Made by a program: the position numbers and the translations under genes. Source: JBOGOC01 sp050747525 (lineage in GTDB: Bacteria; Acidobacteriota; Polarisedimenticolia; JACPZX01; DASXTC01). From it: a stretch of 64,000 nt of DNA. The DNA lies in contig JBOGOC010000043.1 in assembly GCA_050747525.1 (NCBI GenBank), positions 18,694-82,693 on the forward strand. Direction: 5' to 3'. Positions 26,932 through 36,035 of the stretch are shown here, piece after piece (positions within the stretch are counted from its first letter, which is position 1; each line of letters begins with the position of its first letter). Below the pieces are notes generated by a model, which saw only the letters and a program-made list of their open reading frames with translations, made no database searches and was not told the origin of the DNA.

Positions 26932-28341
26932 TCAATGCGACTCGGTCAACGGCGCAAGCGAGCTCCCTTCCGCCTGCAGGGCGGCCTCGAGCCGGGAGAC
27001 CACGTCGGCGAGTCGGAAATCCGCCGCGGGGGCAGCCAGGGCCATGGGCGCTCCGGGGCCGACGTCGATCGGCTCGAGCTGGGCGGTGTTCCAGAAGGCC
27101 CGCATGGCCTCCGCGTTCCCGTACGCGGGCACGCCTCCCACCAGCACGAGACGCACGTCGTGCGGCCCGGCCTCGATCAGCTGCCGGTAGGGGTCGTCTT
27201 CATCGCCCGAGATCACGAGAAGGTCGGCCCGCAGGCCGGGCTGAATGGTGCCCACCTCGTCGGCGATGCCGGCGATCGCAGCCGGCGTGCTGGTCACCAT
27301 GGCGACGAGCTGAGCGTCCGTGAGCCTTCCGTTCAGATGCTCCCGGTTCCACTGATCGGCAAAGCGCAGCTCGTCCAGGATGCTGCTGCTCCCCGTGACG
27401 GCCCAGTCGGGCGCCAGAGCGATGCGCACCCCCGCGTCCAGTGCGGCCTCGATGTCGGTGGTCCGGCCGTACAGCTCGACGTTGCTGCGTGGCGACCAGA
27501 CGAGCGAGGTGTCGGCCGCGGCCATGGCGCGGAACTCATCGGGCCCCAGCGCGAGGCAATGAACACACGCGCCTTTGGGATTCAGCAGGCCGCTCGACTG
27601 GATGAAGGTGAACTCCTCCAGCGAGAAGGCATCCACGCCTTCGGCCAGGTGGAGGAAGAGGGCCTCGAAGAACGGGCTGGCGATGACCGAGCGGGCCTGG
27701 GCGACGAACTGCGAGCGCCCGTTCGGGTCGCCGGCGGGCGGAACGTCGACGATGTTGAGGATGTGCTCACGGTTCAGCTCCGTGGTTCCGTAGAACCCGG
27801 AGTTGTAGTCCAGGTTGCGCACCAGTCCGCGGATGCACGCGACGCGCTGGGTGGCCAGGATCGAAGTGGCGCCCCCGGCCAGCGCCCTCATCTCGCCGTA
27901 GTCGTTCATGTCGCACACATGGCCCCCGGCAAGCAGGTCGTTGAAGGGAACCGCGACCTCTTGAAGCTGGTCCGGGTCCGCGCGCCACTCGGAGCGGTTC
28001 GAGTACAGGTGAGGGGGGATCCAGCGCGGCAGCACGTTCCAGGGGACGTGGTTGTGCACGTCCACGAGCCCGGGGTAGATGGTCCCCTCGGTGTCGATGA
28101 GGACGGCGCCGTCGAGCGCGGGCCGCCTGTCCGAGACGACGGTGATGCGGCCGTTCTCGATCCGGATGTAGCCGTGCTGGATGATGGTCTGGGGCGTGAC
28201 GATGGTGCCGCGCAGGATGAGGGGCGCGCCCGGCGTCCAGGCGGCTCCGCCGGCCGCCGCGCTCGTCACAATGACACCGGCGATCCCCGCGCCGAGCGCG
28301 ATGGCCGCGGCGGTCGCAATCCATGTGCGTCGTCGTCTCAT
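26932..28341 (-). CDS. Exported amidohydrolase-family protein
   Basis: A 469-residue protein with a signal peptide or anchor at about 8-30. The amidohydrolase TIM-barrel begins with the small beta-sandwich (ILRGTIVTPQ, YIRIENGRITVV) and the metal motif V-D-V-H96-N-H98. The later VHCLALGPDEF supplies the third His and APDWAVTGSSS the terminal Asp. It is closest in pattern to the 5-methylthioadenosine/guanine deaminase type, but export argues against a nucleoside role. An ECF-promoter-like element lies 69 nt upstream at 28410-28434. The kelch gene follows in the same operon. Confidence 0.82.
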   Translation of the reverse strand: MRRRRTWIATAAAIALGAGIAGVIVTSAAAGGAAWTPGAPLILRGTIVTPQTIIQHGYIRIENGRITVVSDRRPALDGAVLIDTEGTIYPGLVDVHNHVPWNVLPRWIPPHLYSNRSEWRADPDQLQEVAVPFNDLLAGGHVCDMNDYGEMRALAGGATSILATQRVACIRGLVRNLDYNSGFYGTTELNREHILNIVDVPPAGDPNGRSQFVAQARSVIASPFFEALFLHLAEGVDAFSLEEFTFIQSSGLLNPKGACVHCLALGPDEFRAMAAADTSLVWSPRSNVELYGRTTDIEAALDAGVRIALAPDWAVTGSSSILDELRFADQWNREHLNGRLTDAQLVAMVTSTPAAIAGIADEVGTIQPGLRADLLVISGDEDDPYRQLIEAGPHDVRLVLVGGVPAYGNAEAMRAFWNTAQLEPIDVGPGAPMALAAPAADFRLADVVSRLEAALQAEGSSLAPLTESH

Positions 28342-28409
28342 ATCGGATCCTCCTCACGTTGGTCTGGTTCCCGGCCGGCGTGGCCGCCGCCGCCGAGACA
28401 AGTGTGAAG

Positions 28410-28434
28410 GACGGATCCGGAGGAAAAAGTGACG
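28410..28434 (-). promoter_or_regulatory. ECF-promoter-like element CGTCACT-N14-CGTC, copy 3
   Basis: Third copy of the 25-bp layout, ending 69 nt before ATG 28341, almost the same distance as copy 1. It lies between the stop of the large kinase and the amidohydrolase start, so it would give the amidohydrolase-kelch operon its own promoter. Confidence 0.5.
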
Positions 28435-28457
28435 GGTGGGTCAGGCGGCGGGGGTCG

Positions 28458-31400
28458 TCACCATCCGGGTGGCTGGCCGGCCCATCCCTGAAATGGCGTG
28501 TTCGTCAGGCGATAGCCGGTGGGCGCCGTCCCGTCCTCGACCACCCTGTACGTCGTGAGGGAGCGCAGCCGCTCGAGCAGCTCCGCATACGGGAGGGTGT
28601 GGAAGGGTGTTCCCTCGGGCATCGGCCAGAGGCGCACCGACCGATCCTCGCCGACCGAGGCGATCCAGCGGCCGGTTGGATCGACGTTCACCCCCCAGAC
28701 GGATCCTTCGTGCCCCATCAGGAGATGCGGCTCCTCCCCGGTGACGGGACCGACGCGCACCACGCCGTCGCGGCTCCCCGTGACAACGAGGGCGCCCGAG
28801 GGGTGCCAGGCGGCGAAGGCGACCTCGTTGCCGTGGGCCGGCAGGTCCCATCGCCTGCCTGTCTGCAGGTCGTGGACGAAGGCGGTTCCGACGGGAAGCC
28901 GCACGTTCGGCTGGAGCCGGACTACGAGCACGTATCGTCCGTCCGGACTCGCCACTCCTGTCGCGGCCCCCTCCTCGAGCAGGCTCGCCCGCCCCGTTGT
29001 CAGATCCCAGAGGCGGAGTCCGCCGAAGCCGCCGGCCAGCAGGCGCCCCCCTGCGAGAAAATCGACCGACAGGTATTCCTTTCGGTCTCCGGTGTCGAGA
29101 ACCTGGATGGCACCCGAATCCAGATCCCAGACCCGGATTACGGCTTCGCCCGCGACCGTCCCCCCGGCTGCCACCCGGTGCCCGTCGCGGTCGAAGGCGG
29201 CCATCTGGACGGTCCATTGGAAGCCCGGCAGCTCTCGCGGCGTGCCGCCGTCCAGCGGAATCAGGCGTACTCCCTTGAGAGTTGGCGCAACGAGGAACCG
29301 GCCATCCGGGGAGACGCCGACACCGGTGACGCCGACTCCCACATCGAGCACCCGGAGTTGTCCGCCCCCCTCCATGTCCAGCGGCCAGATCCAGATCTTC
29401 TTTTCGAACCTGTTCCCGGCGGCCACCCAATGACCATGGGGGTCGAACGCAAGGCTGCCCCGAAGCTGATCGTTCGGACCGCGCAGGACGTATGGGTAGT
29501 TTCGCGCCAGAGGCCAGAAGGCATCGCCCAGGAAATCCCGTGTGATGAGCCAGGAGCCGCTGGGGTCGAGGGCGAGGCCGAGCATGGCCGTGACCTTGCC
29601 GCGGCGAAGAACCAGGGGCTCGGCAACCGGCGGGCCGGCGAGGTCCCACAGAAAGACGGTCTGATCGTTCCCGTTCGCGCAGGCCAGCCAGCGGCCATCG
29701 TGCGTCATGGCGCCGACGCGCCAGTCTCCCAGGACAGGAGGGGAGGGCAGGATCCGGGATGCGCCTGTGGCGCGAGACCAGACACGCGCGGCTCCCGAGG
29801 CGTGCCATGTGAACACCCGAATGTCATCCGGAACGAGCGGGAAGTTCACGATAGGGTCGTCGCCGTGGCCGATGAGTCGTAGATTGTTCCTGCCGCCCGG
29901 CGCGACCGGGGCTTCGTAGAGATCTCCCCCCGCGCCGAAGAGAAAGCTCCTCCCGGAGGGGTCGATGCCGATGAAACGATCGATCCCCGGGATGACCCGC
30001 CGGCCGAGCGCCTGCGGCGGCCCCTGGGGCAAGCTCCAGGTCCGAACGTCTCCCAGATCCCACCCGTCCTTTGTCCGCTTGTTGCGCGATCCCGTGATGA
30101 GCTGGTCGCCCCGGACGAAACCCCAGGCGTAGGTGTCATCGACGTGCCGGATCTCGTCGAGATCGGGCAGCCGGTATATCCTCATCTCGGTGGGGCTCGT
30201 CGACACGAGGTAGCGGCTGTCGGGCGTGAATCCCAACCAGGGCCCGGCCTCGAGCGGGCGATACGGCCCGCCGTCCCGTGGCCAGAGTTGCTGCCATACC
30301 CCGCCCGGTTTGAAGCCTGCCGCAAGCCATTGACCATCCGGGCTGAAGCCGAGGTGCCATTCGGCCCTCTCGGTTCTCTCGGCAGGCATCAGGGCCGTCG
30401 GGCCATGCCACAGGGCCTGCAAGGCGAACTCGCGCACCGCGCGATTGTCGTCCCGCTCCAGACTGGCCGTCGCGTAGGCGAGAGCGGCGCTCGGGTTCTC
30501 CCTCATCTCAACCTGTCCAATCGCGAAGAGCTGCTGCGCCGCTGCGCGGCGTGCTTCGAGACGCGCATGCCTCTCTGCCACGCGGCTGCTGATCCACAGC
30601 TCGCCGACCACGACGACGATCCCGACCAGCACGACGAAAGCCGAGGCGAGCGCGAGACGGCGTCTCCTCCTGCTCCGTCCGGCGTGCGCGGCCATCGCCC
30701 GCGCGAAGTCCTCCTCCGTGGCCGACAGCCGGCCCGGGTACCGGTTCCTCCAGACCTGGAACTCCTTGAAGGAGGTCCCCGTCCAGAGAAGTCCGTTTGG
30801 ACGCGCGCGCTCGTCCCACAGGTGGGCGGCCTTGCGAAGCTGTTCGCGGAACTGGGCCCCCTCGGCGTCCTGAGTGCGCCAGTGCACGAGCCGTGGCCAC
30901 GCCGTGAGCAGAGACTCGTGGATGATCTCGATCCGCTGTCCGCCGGCCGGGTCCGCCTCGCTGGGGCCAACGTCGAAGACGGTCAGCAGCCGGGCGTCGA
31001 TCAGGCGGCGGAGGACCTCCTCGGCCACCTGCGGCTCCGTGAAGACGGAGAGCAGCTCCTCCCGGTTGCGGACGGCGCGCGTCCCCACGGCCGTCATCAG
31101 GTTCCTGAAGATCTCGCGGGCGATCGGTGTGCGCGCCGGGCCGATCGCGTCGAGAGTGGCCTCGCCGTGGCGGGCGAGGGCTCCTCCGACGCCGCCGATC
31201 GCCGAGTAGGCCGCGCGGGTGAGGAGACCCGCCTCCCGATCCCGGCTCTCCCACAGGCGGGCGGCGGCGAAGGCGAGCAACGGCAGCGCCCCGCGCTCGT
31301 GCGCCACGTCTTCGAGCATGTCGTCCGCCAGCCGGTCGTCGTCGAAGCGGTAGCCGGCGGCCAGGGCCGGCTGGACGAGAGCGCGGCGCAGGGCCTGTCC

Positions 31401-32951
31401 TTCCAGAGGTGCCAGCGGGAACAGCTCGGTGAGCGCCGGCCGCAGCGCCTCGAAGGACTGACAGCGGAAGAGGAAGTCGTCTCTCAGACTCAACAGCACG
31501 TGTATGTCGGCCTCGAGAACGCCAAGCCAGAGGATCTCGGCAAAGCGCGCCTGCACGTCCTCGGGATTCAAGGTGAAGAGCTCCTCGAACTGGTCCACGA
31601 TCAGGAGCGCGTGCTCGTGCCCATCGCGCCAGCGCTTCAAGGCGGCGAGCGCCTTCGCGGAGTCCTCGAAGCACCACGGCCCGGCTGTCCCGGAGTCCCG
31701 GTCCGTCACGGCGGCCAGGGCCTGGGCCAGCGAGGAAAGCGGACGATCACCGGGCGTGCACACGGCCGCGGTCCACCCCGGTGGCAAGGCGGGAAGGACA
31801 CCCGCGCGCAGGAAGGAGCTCTTCCCCGCGCCGGACGGGCCGATCACCGCTCTCAAGCAGGGGCGCCGGAGTCTTCCCAGCAGGGCCTCGACCTCGAGCT
31901 CGCGGCCGAAGAAGTGTCCGGAGTCTCGCTCGGTGAACGGGTCGAGTCCGGGATAGGGGCACCTCTCACCGGTCCTCGCCGCCTGCAGCGAGACCTTCTC
32001 CAGCGCCCTGGCCAGCGCGCCGGCCGATGAAAACCGTTTTCCGGGCGAGCGCGCCAGGGCGCGAAGCAGGACCGGCCTCCAGGGTCCTTCCGGAACACGG
32101 GGGGGGTCCGCGCGGAGGTTCTGCAACAGGCGATGCCAGGCCTCGCGGCTCTCCGCGCCTTCGGGACTTACCATTTCCGCGAGGACCATCCCGGCCGCGA
32201 AGACGTCGGCACGGGCGTCGCACGGTTTGCCCTCGGCCTGCTCGGGAGCCATGTAGTGCGGCGTGCCGGCGATGGTGCTCGTCTCCCACGCCAGGAGGGA
32301 TCGGGTGAGGCCGAAATCCATGACCACGGTCCGGCCCGCGGGCGTGATCATGATGTTCTCGGGCTTGAAGTCCCGGTGGACGAGCCCTGCCTGGTGGATG
32401 GCTTCGAGGCCGGCAAGGAGCTGCGCCGCGATCTCACCCGCTTCCGGGAGCCCGAGGGGGCCGCGCTCGGCCAGGAGATCCGCAAGGGTGGCTCCCTCCA
32501 CGTACTCCATCGACACCATCTCGTGCCCTTCCTCCTCCACGAGGTCGAACACCCGGCACACATGGGGAGAGACCACCTGCCGGGCCGACCGGACCTCCTG
32601 GCGGAGGAGGTGAAGTGGAGGCTCTTCGTTCTGGACCTCGGGGTGCAGGACCTTCAGGGCGACGTTGACCTGGAGCTTCAGATCGAATGCCAGCCACACC
32701 GCCGCGGCGCCGCCGCGGCCAAGCGTCCCGAGCAGGCGGTATCGTCTTCCCAGGATGCGCCCTGCACGGAGCGGCGTTTCCAGGCGCGGGCTGTCGAGGG
32801 AGGGAAGCGGCACGGCCACTCTCGCACCGTCCTCAGCCGCCGTTTCCGCCAGCTCCAGCAGACATAGGGGACACAGCCCTCCCAGGAGACCGCGATCGGC
32901 CATGGGCGAGTCACAATCGGTGCACCGGTCCGGGCCAGACAGAGGTCTCAT
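28458..32951 (-). CDS. Zinc ribbon-Ser/Thr kinase-STAND ATPase-WD40 signalling protein
   Basis: A 1497-residue multidomain protein. An N-terminal zinc ribbon has C10-x2-C13 and C27-x2-C30. The kinase domain (about 71-320) has Lys100 (VALK), HRDFKP with Asp194, DFG at 212 and APEQ. At about 345 an ATPase of the nSTAND1 type begins (FFGRELEVEALL), with Walker A G371-PSGAGKSS and Walker B LLIVDQFEELF. A hydrophobic helix lies near 775 (AFVVLVGIVVVVGELW). About 14 WD40 blades fill the C-terminus. STAND proteins usually form signal-triggered oligomers; here the propeller would sense, the ATPase switch and the kinase report. ATG 32951 overlaps the sigma stop (ATGA). Confidence 0.9.
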   Translation of the reverse strand: MRPLSGPDRCTDCDSPMADRGLLGGLCPLCLLELAETAAEDGARVAVPLPSLDSPRLETPLRAGRILGRRYRLLGTLGRGGAAAVWLAFDLKLQVNVALKVLHPEVQNEEPPLHLLRQEVRSARQVVSPHVCRVFDLVEEEGHEMVSMEYVEGATLADLLAERGPLGLPEAGEIAAQLLAGLEAIHQAGLVHRDFKPENIMITPAGRTVVMDFGLTRSLLAWETSTIAGTPHYMAPEQAEGKPCDARADVFAAGMVLAEMVSPEGAESREAWHRLLQNLRADPPRVPEGPWRPVLLRALARSPGKRFSSAGALARALEKVSLQAARTGERCPYPGLDPFTERDSGHFFGRELEVEALLGRLRRPCLRAVIGPSGAGKSSFLRAGVLPALPPGWTAAVCTPGDRPLSSLAQALAAVTDRDSGTAGPWCFEDSAKALAALKRWRDGHEHALLIVDQFEELFTLNPEDVQARFAEILWLGVLEADIHVLLSLRDDFLFRCQSFEALRPALTELFPLAPLEGQALRRALVQPALAAGYRFDDDRLADDMLEDVAHERGALPLLAFAAARLWESRDREAGLLTRAAYSAIGGVGGALARHGEATLDAIGPARTPIAREIFRNLMTAVGTRAVRNREELLSVFTEPQVAEEVLRRLIDARLLTVFDVGPSEADPAGGQRIEIIHESLLTAWPRLVHWRTQDAEGAQFREQLRKAAHLWDERARPNGLLWTGTSFKEFQVWRNRYPGRLSATEEDFARAMAAHAGRSRRRRRLALASAFVVLVGIVVVVGELWISSRVAERHARLEARRAAAQQLFAIGQVEMRENPSAALAYATASLERDDNRAVREFALQALWHGPTALMPAERTERAEWHLGFSPDGQWLAAGFKPGGVWQQLWPRDGGPYRPLEAGPWLGFTPDSRYLVSTSPTEMRIYRLPDLDEIRHVDDTYAWGFVRGDQLITGSRNKRTKDGWDLGDVRTWSLPQGPPQALGRRVIPGIDRFIGIDPSGRSFLFGAGGDLYEAPVAPGGRNNLRLIGHGDDPIVNFPLVPDDIRVFTWHASGAARVWSRATGASRILPSPPVLGDWRVGAMTHDGRWLACANGNDQTVFLWDLAGPPVAEPLVLRRGKVTAMLGLALDPSGSWLITRDFLGDAFWPLARNYPYVLRGPNDQLRGSLAFDPHGHWVAAGNRFEKKIWIWPLDMEGGGQLRVLDVGVGVTGVGVSPDGRFLVAPTLKGVRLIPLDGGTPRELPGFQWTVQMAAFDRDGHRVAAGGTVAGEAVIRVWDLDSGAIQVLDTGDRKEYLSVDFLAGGRLLAGGFGGLRLWDLTTGRASLLEEGAATGVASPDGRYVLVVRLQPNVRLPVGTAFVHDLQTGRRWDLPAHGNEVAFAAWHPSGALVVTGSRDGVVRVGPVTGEEPHLLMGHEGSVWGVNVDPTGRWIASVGEDRSVRLWPMPEGTPFHTLPYAELLERLRSLTTYRVVEDGTAPTGYRLTNTPFQGWAGQPPGW

Positions 32952-33691
32952 GACACTGTTCTTGGGCGCTCCGGCGGCTCCCACGGCCGCACGACCGAAA
33001 GGAGATGACGCAGCTCGGCGTCCGCCTGAGTGGGGTCGGCCAGCGTTTCCGCGATCTCCCGTCGGAGCAGGCTTCCGTAGCGTTGCCTCAGACGGCGAAC
33101 CAGAGCCTTCAAAGCCGTCTCGGTCGTGCGCATCTGCCGGGCCAGATCGCTGTAGGGTACCCGCGGCTCGCTGCCGGTCAGGTAGTCCCGCAGCATCTCG
33201 AACTCCGGTTCCTTCTTCTTCACCGCCGCCTCCTGTTGAAGGCGCTCCAGTGCGCGCTCCAGGATCGTCAGCGCCCAGCTCCGCTCGAATGCCGTCTCGG
33301 GGGTGCAGGTCCCGGCCGGCTCGGCGGCGTGGCGCGCTTCAGCTGCATCCACGTCGAGGGACAGCAGGAGCCGTCCTCCTCCCCGCTTGATCGCCCGGGC
33401 CCGATCGCGCTCCTTGGAGAGGAAATTCCGGAACGAAGCCAGAAGGAAACAGCGGAACCGTCCTTCGCGTGACCGCACCGACTGGAGATAGTCCTTTTCC
33501 AGGAGGAGGACGACGTAGCTCTGGGTGAGGTCACGCGCGTCTTCGTGACGGCATCCGCACGCCCGCGCGTAGCTGTAGAGCGGGTACCAGTAGGCTTCGC
33601 ACAACGAGGCAAGGGCGGCCCGCGACTCTTCCGACTGGCTGCGCGTCGCCCGGGAAATCACGCTCCAGGCGGTCGAGGGGAACCTCGCCAT
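32948..33691 (-). CDS. ECF-type RNA polymerase sigma factor
   Basis: A 247-residue sigma-70-family protein starting MARFPSTAWSVISRA. Region 2 is seen in WYPLYSYARACGCRHEDARDLTQ and FLLASFRNFLSKERDRARAIKRG. Region 4 is YSDLARQMRTTETALKALVRRLRQRY. This longer form is typical of kinase-linked sigma factors of Acidobacteria and Planctomycetes. ATG 33691 was preferred to the TTG two codons upstream. Its stop overlaps the large kinase start (ATGA). Its leader and first codons lie in the 98-bp repeat also found before the ThuA-like gene, which suggests that both genes answer to the same promoter. Confidence 0.87.
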   Translation of the reverse strand: MARFPSTAWSVISRATRSQSEESRAALASLCEAYWYPLYSYARACGCRHEDARDLTQSYVVLLLEKDYLQSVRSREGRFRCFLLASFRNFLSKERDRARAIKRGGGRLLLSLDVDAAEARHAAEPAGTCTPETAFERSWALTILERALERLQQEAAVKKKEPEFEMLRDYLTGSEPRVPYSDLARQMRTTETALKALVRRLRQRYGSLLRREIAETLADPTQADAELRHLLSVVRPWEPPERPRTVS

Positions 33692-33779
33692 TGCCAACGC
33701 CTCGAATCAGAGACCGTGGACAGGTGTCGGGCCCTATGATATCCCGGAGCATGTCATCGCTCACATCGAAGAGTGATGG
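33680..33779. repeat. 98-bp dispersed repeat, copy B (100 bp here)
   Basis: This copy is nearly identical to 14822-14919; it has an extra CC after GATATC and one T for C. It holds the start codon, MARF codons and upstream DNA of the sigma gene. The codons MARFPSTAW fit sigma relatives, so this is likely the source copy. Confidence 0.95.
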
Positions 33780-33839
33780 GCGGTGGGGCCGCGCCACGCA
33801 GGTCTCCGGCCAGGGTGGCCCCTGTAAGGAGCGGGCTCC

Positions 33840-34661
33840 GTGATTGTTCACCTGATCGACGGGACCTACGAGCTCTTCCGCCACTTCTACGGTCTCAAGA
33901 GGTTTCAGGGGGGTGCGGACCGACCGCTCGGAGCGGTCGCCGGAGTGCTTGGCACCGTCCTGGAGATGATCGAAAAGGGCGCCACGCACCTCGGCGTGGC
34001 GACCGATCACGTGATCGAGTCCTTCCGGAACGACCTTTGGCCTGGGTACAAGACCTCTGAAGGAATGGACCCTGCGCTTGCGGCCCAGTTCCATCCTCTT
34101 GAAGAGGCGCTGGCCGCGATGGGCGTGAAGGTCTGGCCCATGGTCGAGCTGGAAGCGGACGACGCCCTGGCATCGGCCGCCAGCCTGGCTGACCGGGAGA
34201 AGACGGTGGAAAGGGTCTGCATCTGGGCCAATGACAAGGACCTGGCGCAATGCGTCCGGGGAGACCGCGTGGTGCAGGTGGACCGTCGCGGCAACGTCAT
34301 ACGCGACGAGGACGGGATCCGGCAGAAGTTCGGGGTCCCCCCGTCGCTGATTCCCGACCTCCTGGCCCTCGCGGGAGATCCGCAGGACGGCTATCCCGGG
34401 ATAGCCGGAATCGGCCGCGTCACCGCGGGGCGGCTCCTGAACAGATACGGACCGATCGAGCAGTTTCCACCCCAGGTGCTGGGGGAGAGCAAGGCCCTGG
34501 CGCTTCGATTCAAGGATCTGGCGACTCTGCGCGCCGATGCGCCTTTGTTCGATGACGTGGACGAGCTTCGATGGCGCGGCCCCACGGGTGCATTCGCCGG
34601 CTGGACAGCGCGGCTGGGCGACCCTCGGCTGATGGAGCGCGCGCGCCGGGCCGCGGGATGA
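33840..34661 (+). CDS. 5'-3' exonuclease / flap endonuclease-like protein
   Basis: A 273-residue protein related to the 5' nuclease domain of DNA polymerase I. The PIN-like part has the metal-binding acids (HLIDGTYELFR; ELEADDALASA; WANDKDLAQ). It is followed by the helix-3-turn-helix DNA-binding region (LAGDPQDGYPGIAGIGRVTAGRLL). It would remove 5' flaps or RNA primers. GTG 33840 is preceded by AAGGAG. A truncated, frameshifted copy of the C-terminal half lies at 46373-46629. Divergently transcribed from the sigma factor gene. Confidence 0.85.
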   Translation: MIVHLIDGTYELFRHFYGLKRFQGGADRPLGAVAGVLGTVLEMIEKGATHLGVATDHVIESFRNDLWPGYKTSEGMDPALAAQFHPLEEALAAMGVKVWPMVELEADDALASAASLADREKTVERVCIWANDKDLAQCVRGDRVVQVDRRGNVIRDEDGIRQKFGVPPSLIPDLLALAGDPQDGYPGIAGIGRVTAGRLLNRYGPIEQFPPQVLGESKALALRFKDLATLRADAPLFDDVDELRWRGPTGAFAGWTARLGDPRLMERARRAAG

Positions 34662-34811
34662 CTTCGGATCCACCGGCCGAAAGAGCCCGTCCTGCCTGCC
34701 TCATTTAAGCATCATGTCCTGCTCAGAAAGCGCTCAGGACTTCACCCCGTTGATGAGGGACATTCAGGGGCGCGGTTGCACCGACGCAATCCGCTACCGA
34801 TGGAGATAGAC

Positions 34812-36035
34812 ATGGACGGCAGAACCCTGAGGCAGTCCCGAGCCGTGCCGCTGCTCGCCGCGGTGGCCATGTGGGGATGTGTGGCGGTCCCGGCGGCCCC
34901 CGATCCGGCTGCGCTGCCGTCGCGCGTGCTCGAGCCGCCATCGGCCGCATGGCGGGACGCGGTCGAGGAGGGACGCTCCATCGCCCGCTCGCTCGTCGCC
35001 GAGGAGAATCTGCCCGGCCTGTCGCTGGCGGTGGCGGTCAATGGAGAGGTTGTCTGGGCGGAAGGGTTCCGCTGGGCGGACCAGGAGAGCCAGACGCCGG
35101 TGACGCCCGCGACGCTGTTCCGCATCGGCAGCGTCTCCGAGAGCCTCACCGCCGCCGCCGTCGGGCTGCTGTCCGAGCGCGCCCGCCTCGACCTCGACGC
35201 ACCCGTGCAGCGCTACGTGCCGGGCTTCCCCGAAAAGCAGTGGCCCATCAGCACCCGCCAGCTCATGGCCCACACGGCCGGCATCCGTCGCCACCACGGA
35301 GAGGAGGAGATCTTCCGGCAGGTCAACTGCGCCGATGACGCAGAGCGCCTGGCGATCTTCGCCGGCGATCCGCTGCGATTCCGTCCCGGTACGGAGCATG
35401 CCTACTCGACCTACGGCTGGGTCCTGGTGGGCGCCGTGGTGGCCGCGGCGGCAAACGAGCCCTATCTCGCATTCATGCAACGCGAGATTCTCACGCCGCT
35501 GGGCATGAAAAGCACCGTTCCCGACATCGCCGGGCAGAGCAACCCCGGCAGCGCCCACTTCTACTATCCCCAGTTCATGCTCGATCCCCGCTACGGCCTG
35601 CACGATGCGCCGACGGCGAATCTGTCCTGCATCCTGCCGGCCGGCGGTTTCCTGTCCACTCCCTCGGATCTCGCGCGCTTCGGCTCCGCCATGATGGGTG
35701 ACGCGCTGCTCGACCCGGCAACCGTGGAGGCGCTGCAGACGCCGGTGCAGCTGGCATCGGGAGAGTCCACCGGCCAGGCGCTCGGCTGGACCGTGCAACG
35801 CGCCCCGATGGGCACGAAGATCGTGGGCCAGGGCCTTGGAGACCCTGTCCGCCGGAGCTTCCTCTCGGCCGTAACCGTCGGTGGCCACGTATCCGGCGGA
35901 ACCACGTCACTCCTGACCGTTCCCGAGCACCGCATTGCCATCGCCGTGGCGTCCAACGTGTCCGGCGCCGGGAACGTGTCGCAGCTCTCGAGCCGGCTGG
36001 CGGACGTTTTTGTCCGCGAGGGATCGAAGCGATGA
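34812..36035 (+). CDS. Serine hydrolase (beta-lactamase class C-like) lacking the SxxK lysine
   Basis: A 407-residue protein with a lipoprotein-like leader (VPLLAAVAMWGC23). The beta-lactamase/PBP4-like domain is complete in length: FRIGSVSES at 103-111, HAYSTYGW as the second motif and GGHVSGGTT as the third. The first motif should be SxxK, but Lys110 is Glu (S107-V-S-E110; GAG instead of AAG), so acyl-enzyme chemistry is probably lost or changed. ATG 34812 has GGAG six bases upstream. The stop overlaps the next start (ATGA). It is likely a peptidase-like pseudoenzyme or an altered hydrolase at the envelope. Confidence 0.82.
   Translation: MDGRTLRQSRAVPLLAAVAMWGCVAVPAAPDPAALPSRVLEPPSAAWRDAVEEGRSIARSLVAEENLPGLSLAVAVNGEVVWAEGFRWADQESQTPVTPATLFRIGSVSESLTAAAVGLLSERARLDLDAPVQRYVPGFPEKQWPISTRQLMAHTAGIRRHHGEEEIFRQVNCADDAERLAIFAGDPLRFRPGTEHAYSTYGWVLVGAVVAAAANEPYLAFMQREILTPLGMKSTVPDIAGQSNPGSAHFYYPQFMLDPRYGLHDAPTANLSCILPAGGFLSTPSDLARFGSAMMGDALLDPATVEALQTPVQLASGESTGQALGWTVQRAPMGTKIVGQGLGDPVRRSFLSAVTVGGHVSGGTTSLLTVPEHRIAIAVASNVSGAGNVSQLSSRLADVFVREGSKR

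Noticed and set aside
34764..34782. A sigma-54 site before the serine hydrolase (GGGGCGCGGTTGCA)
   Set aside because: The GG pair is not 10 bases from the GC pair, so the invariant spacing fails.
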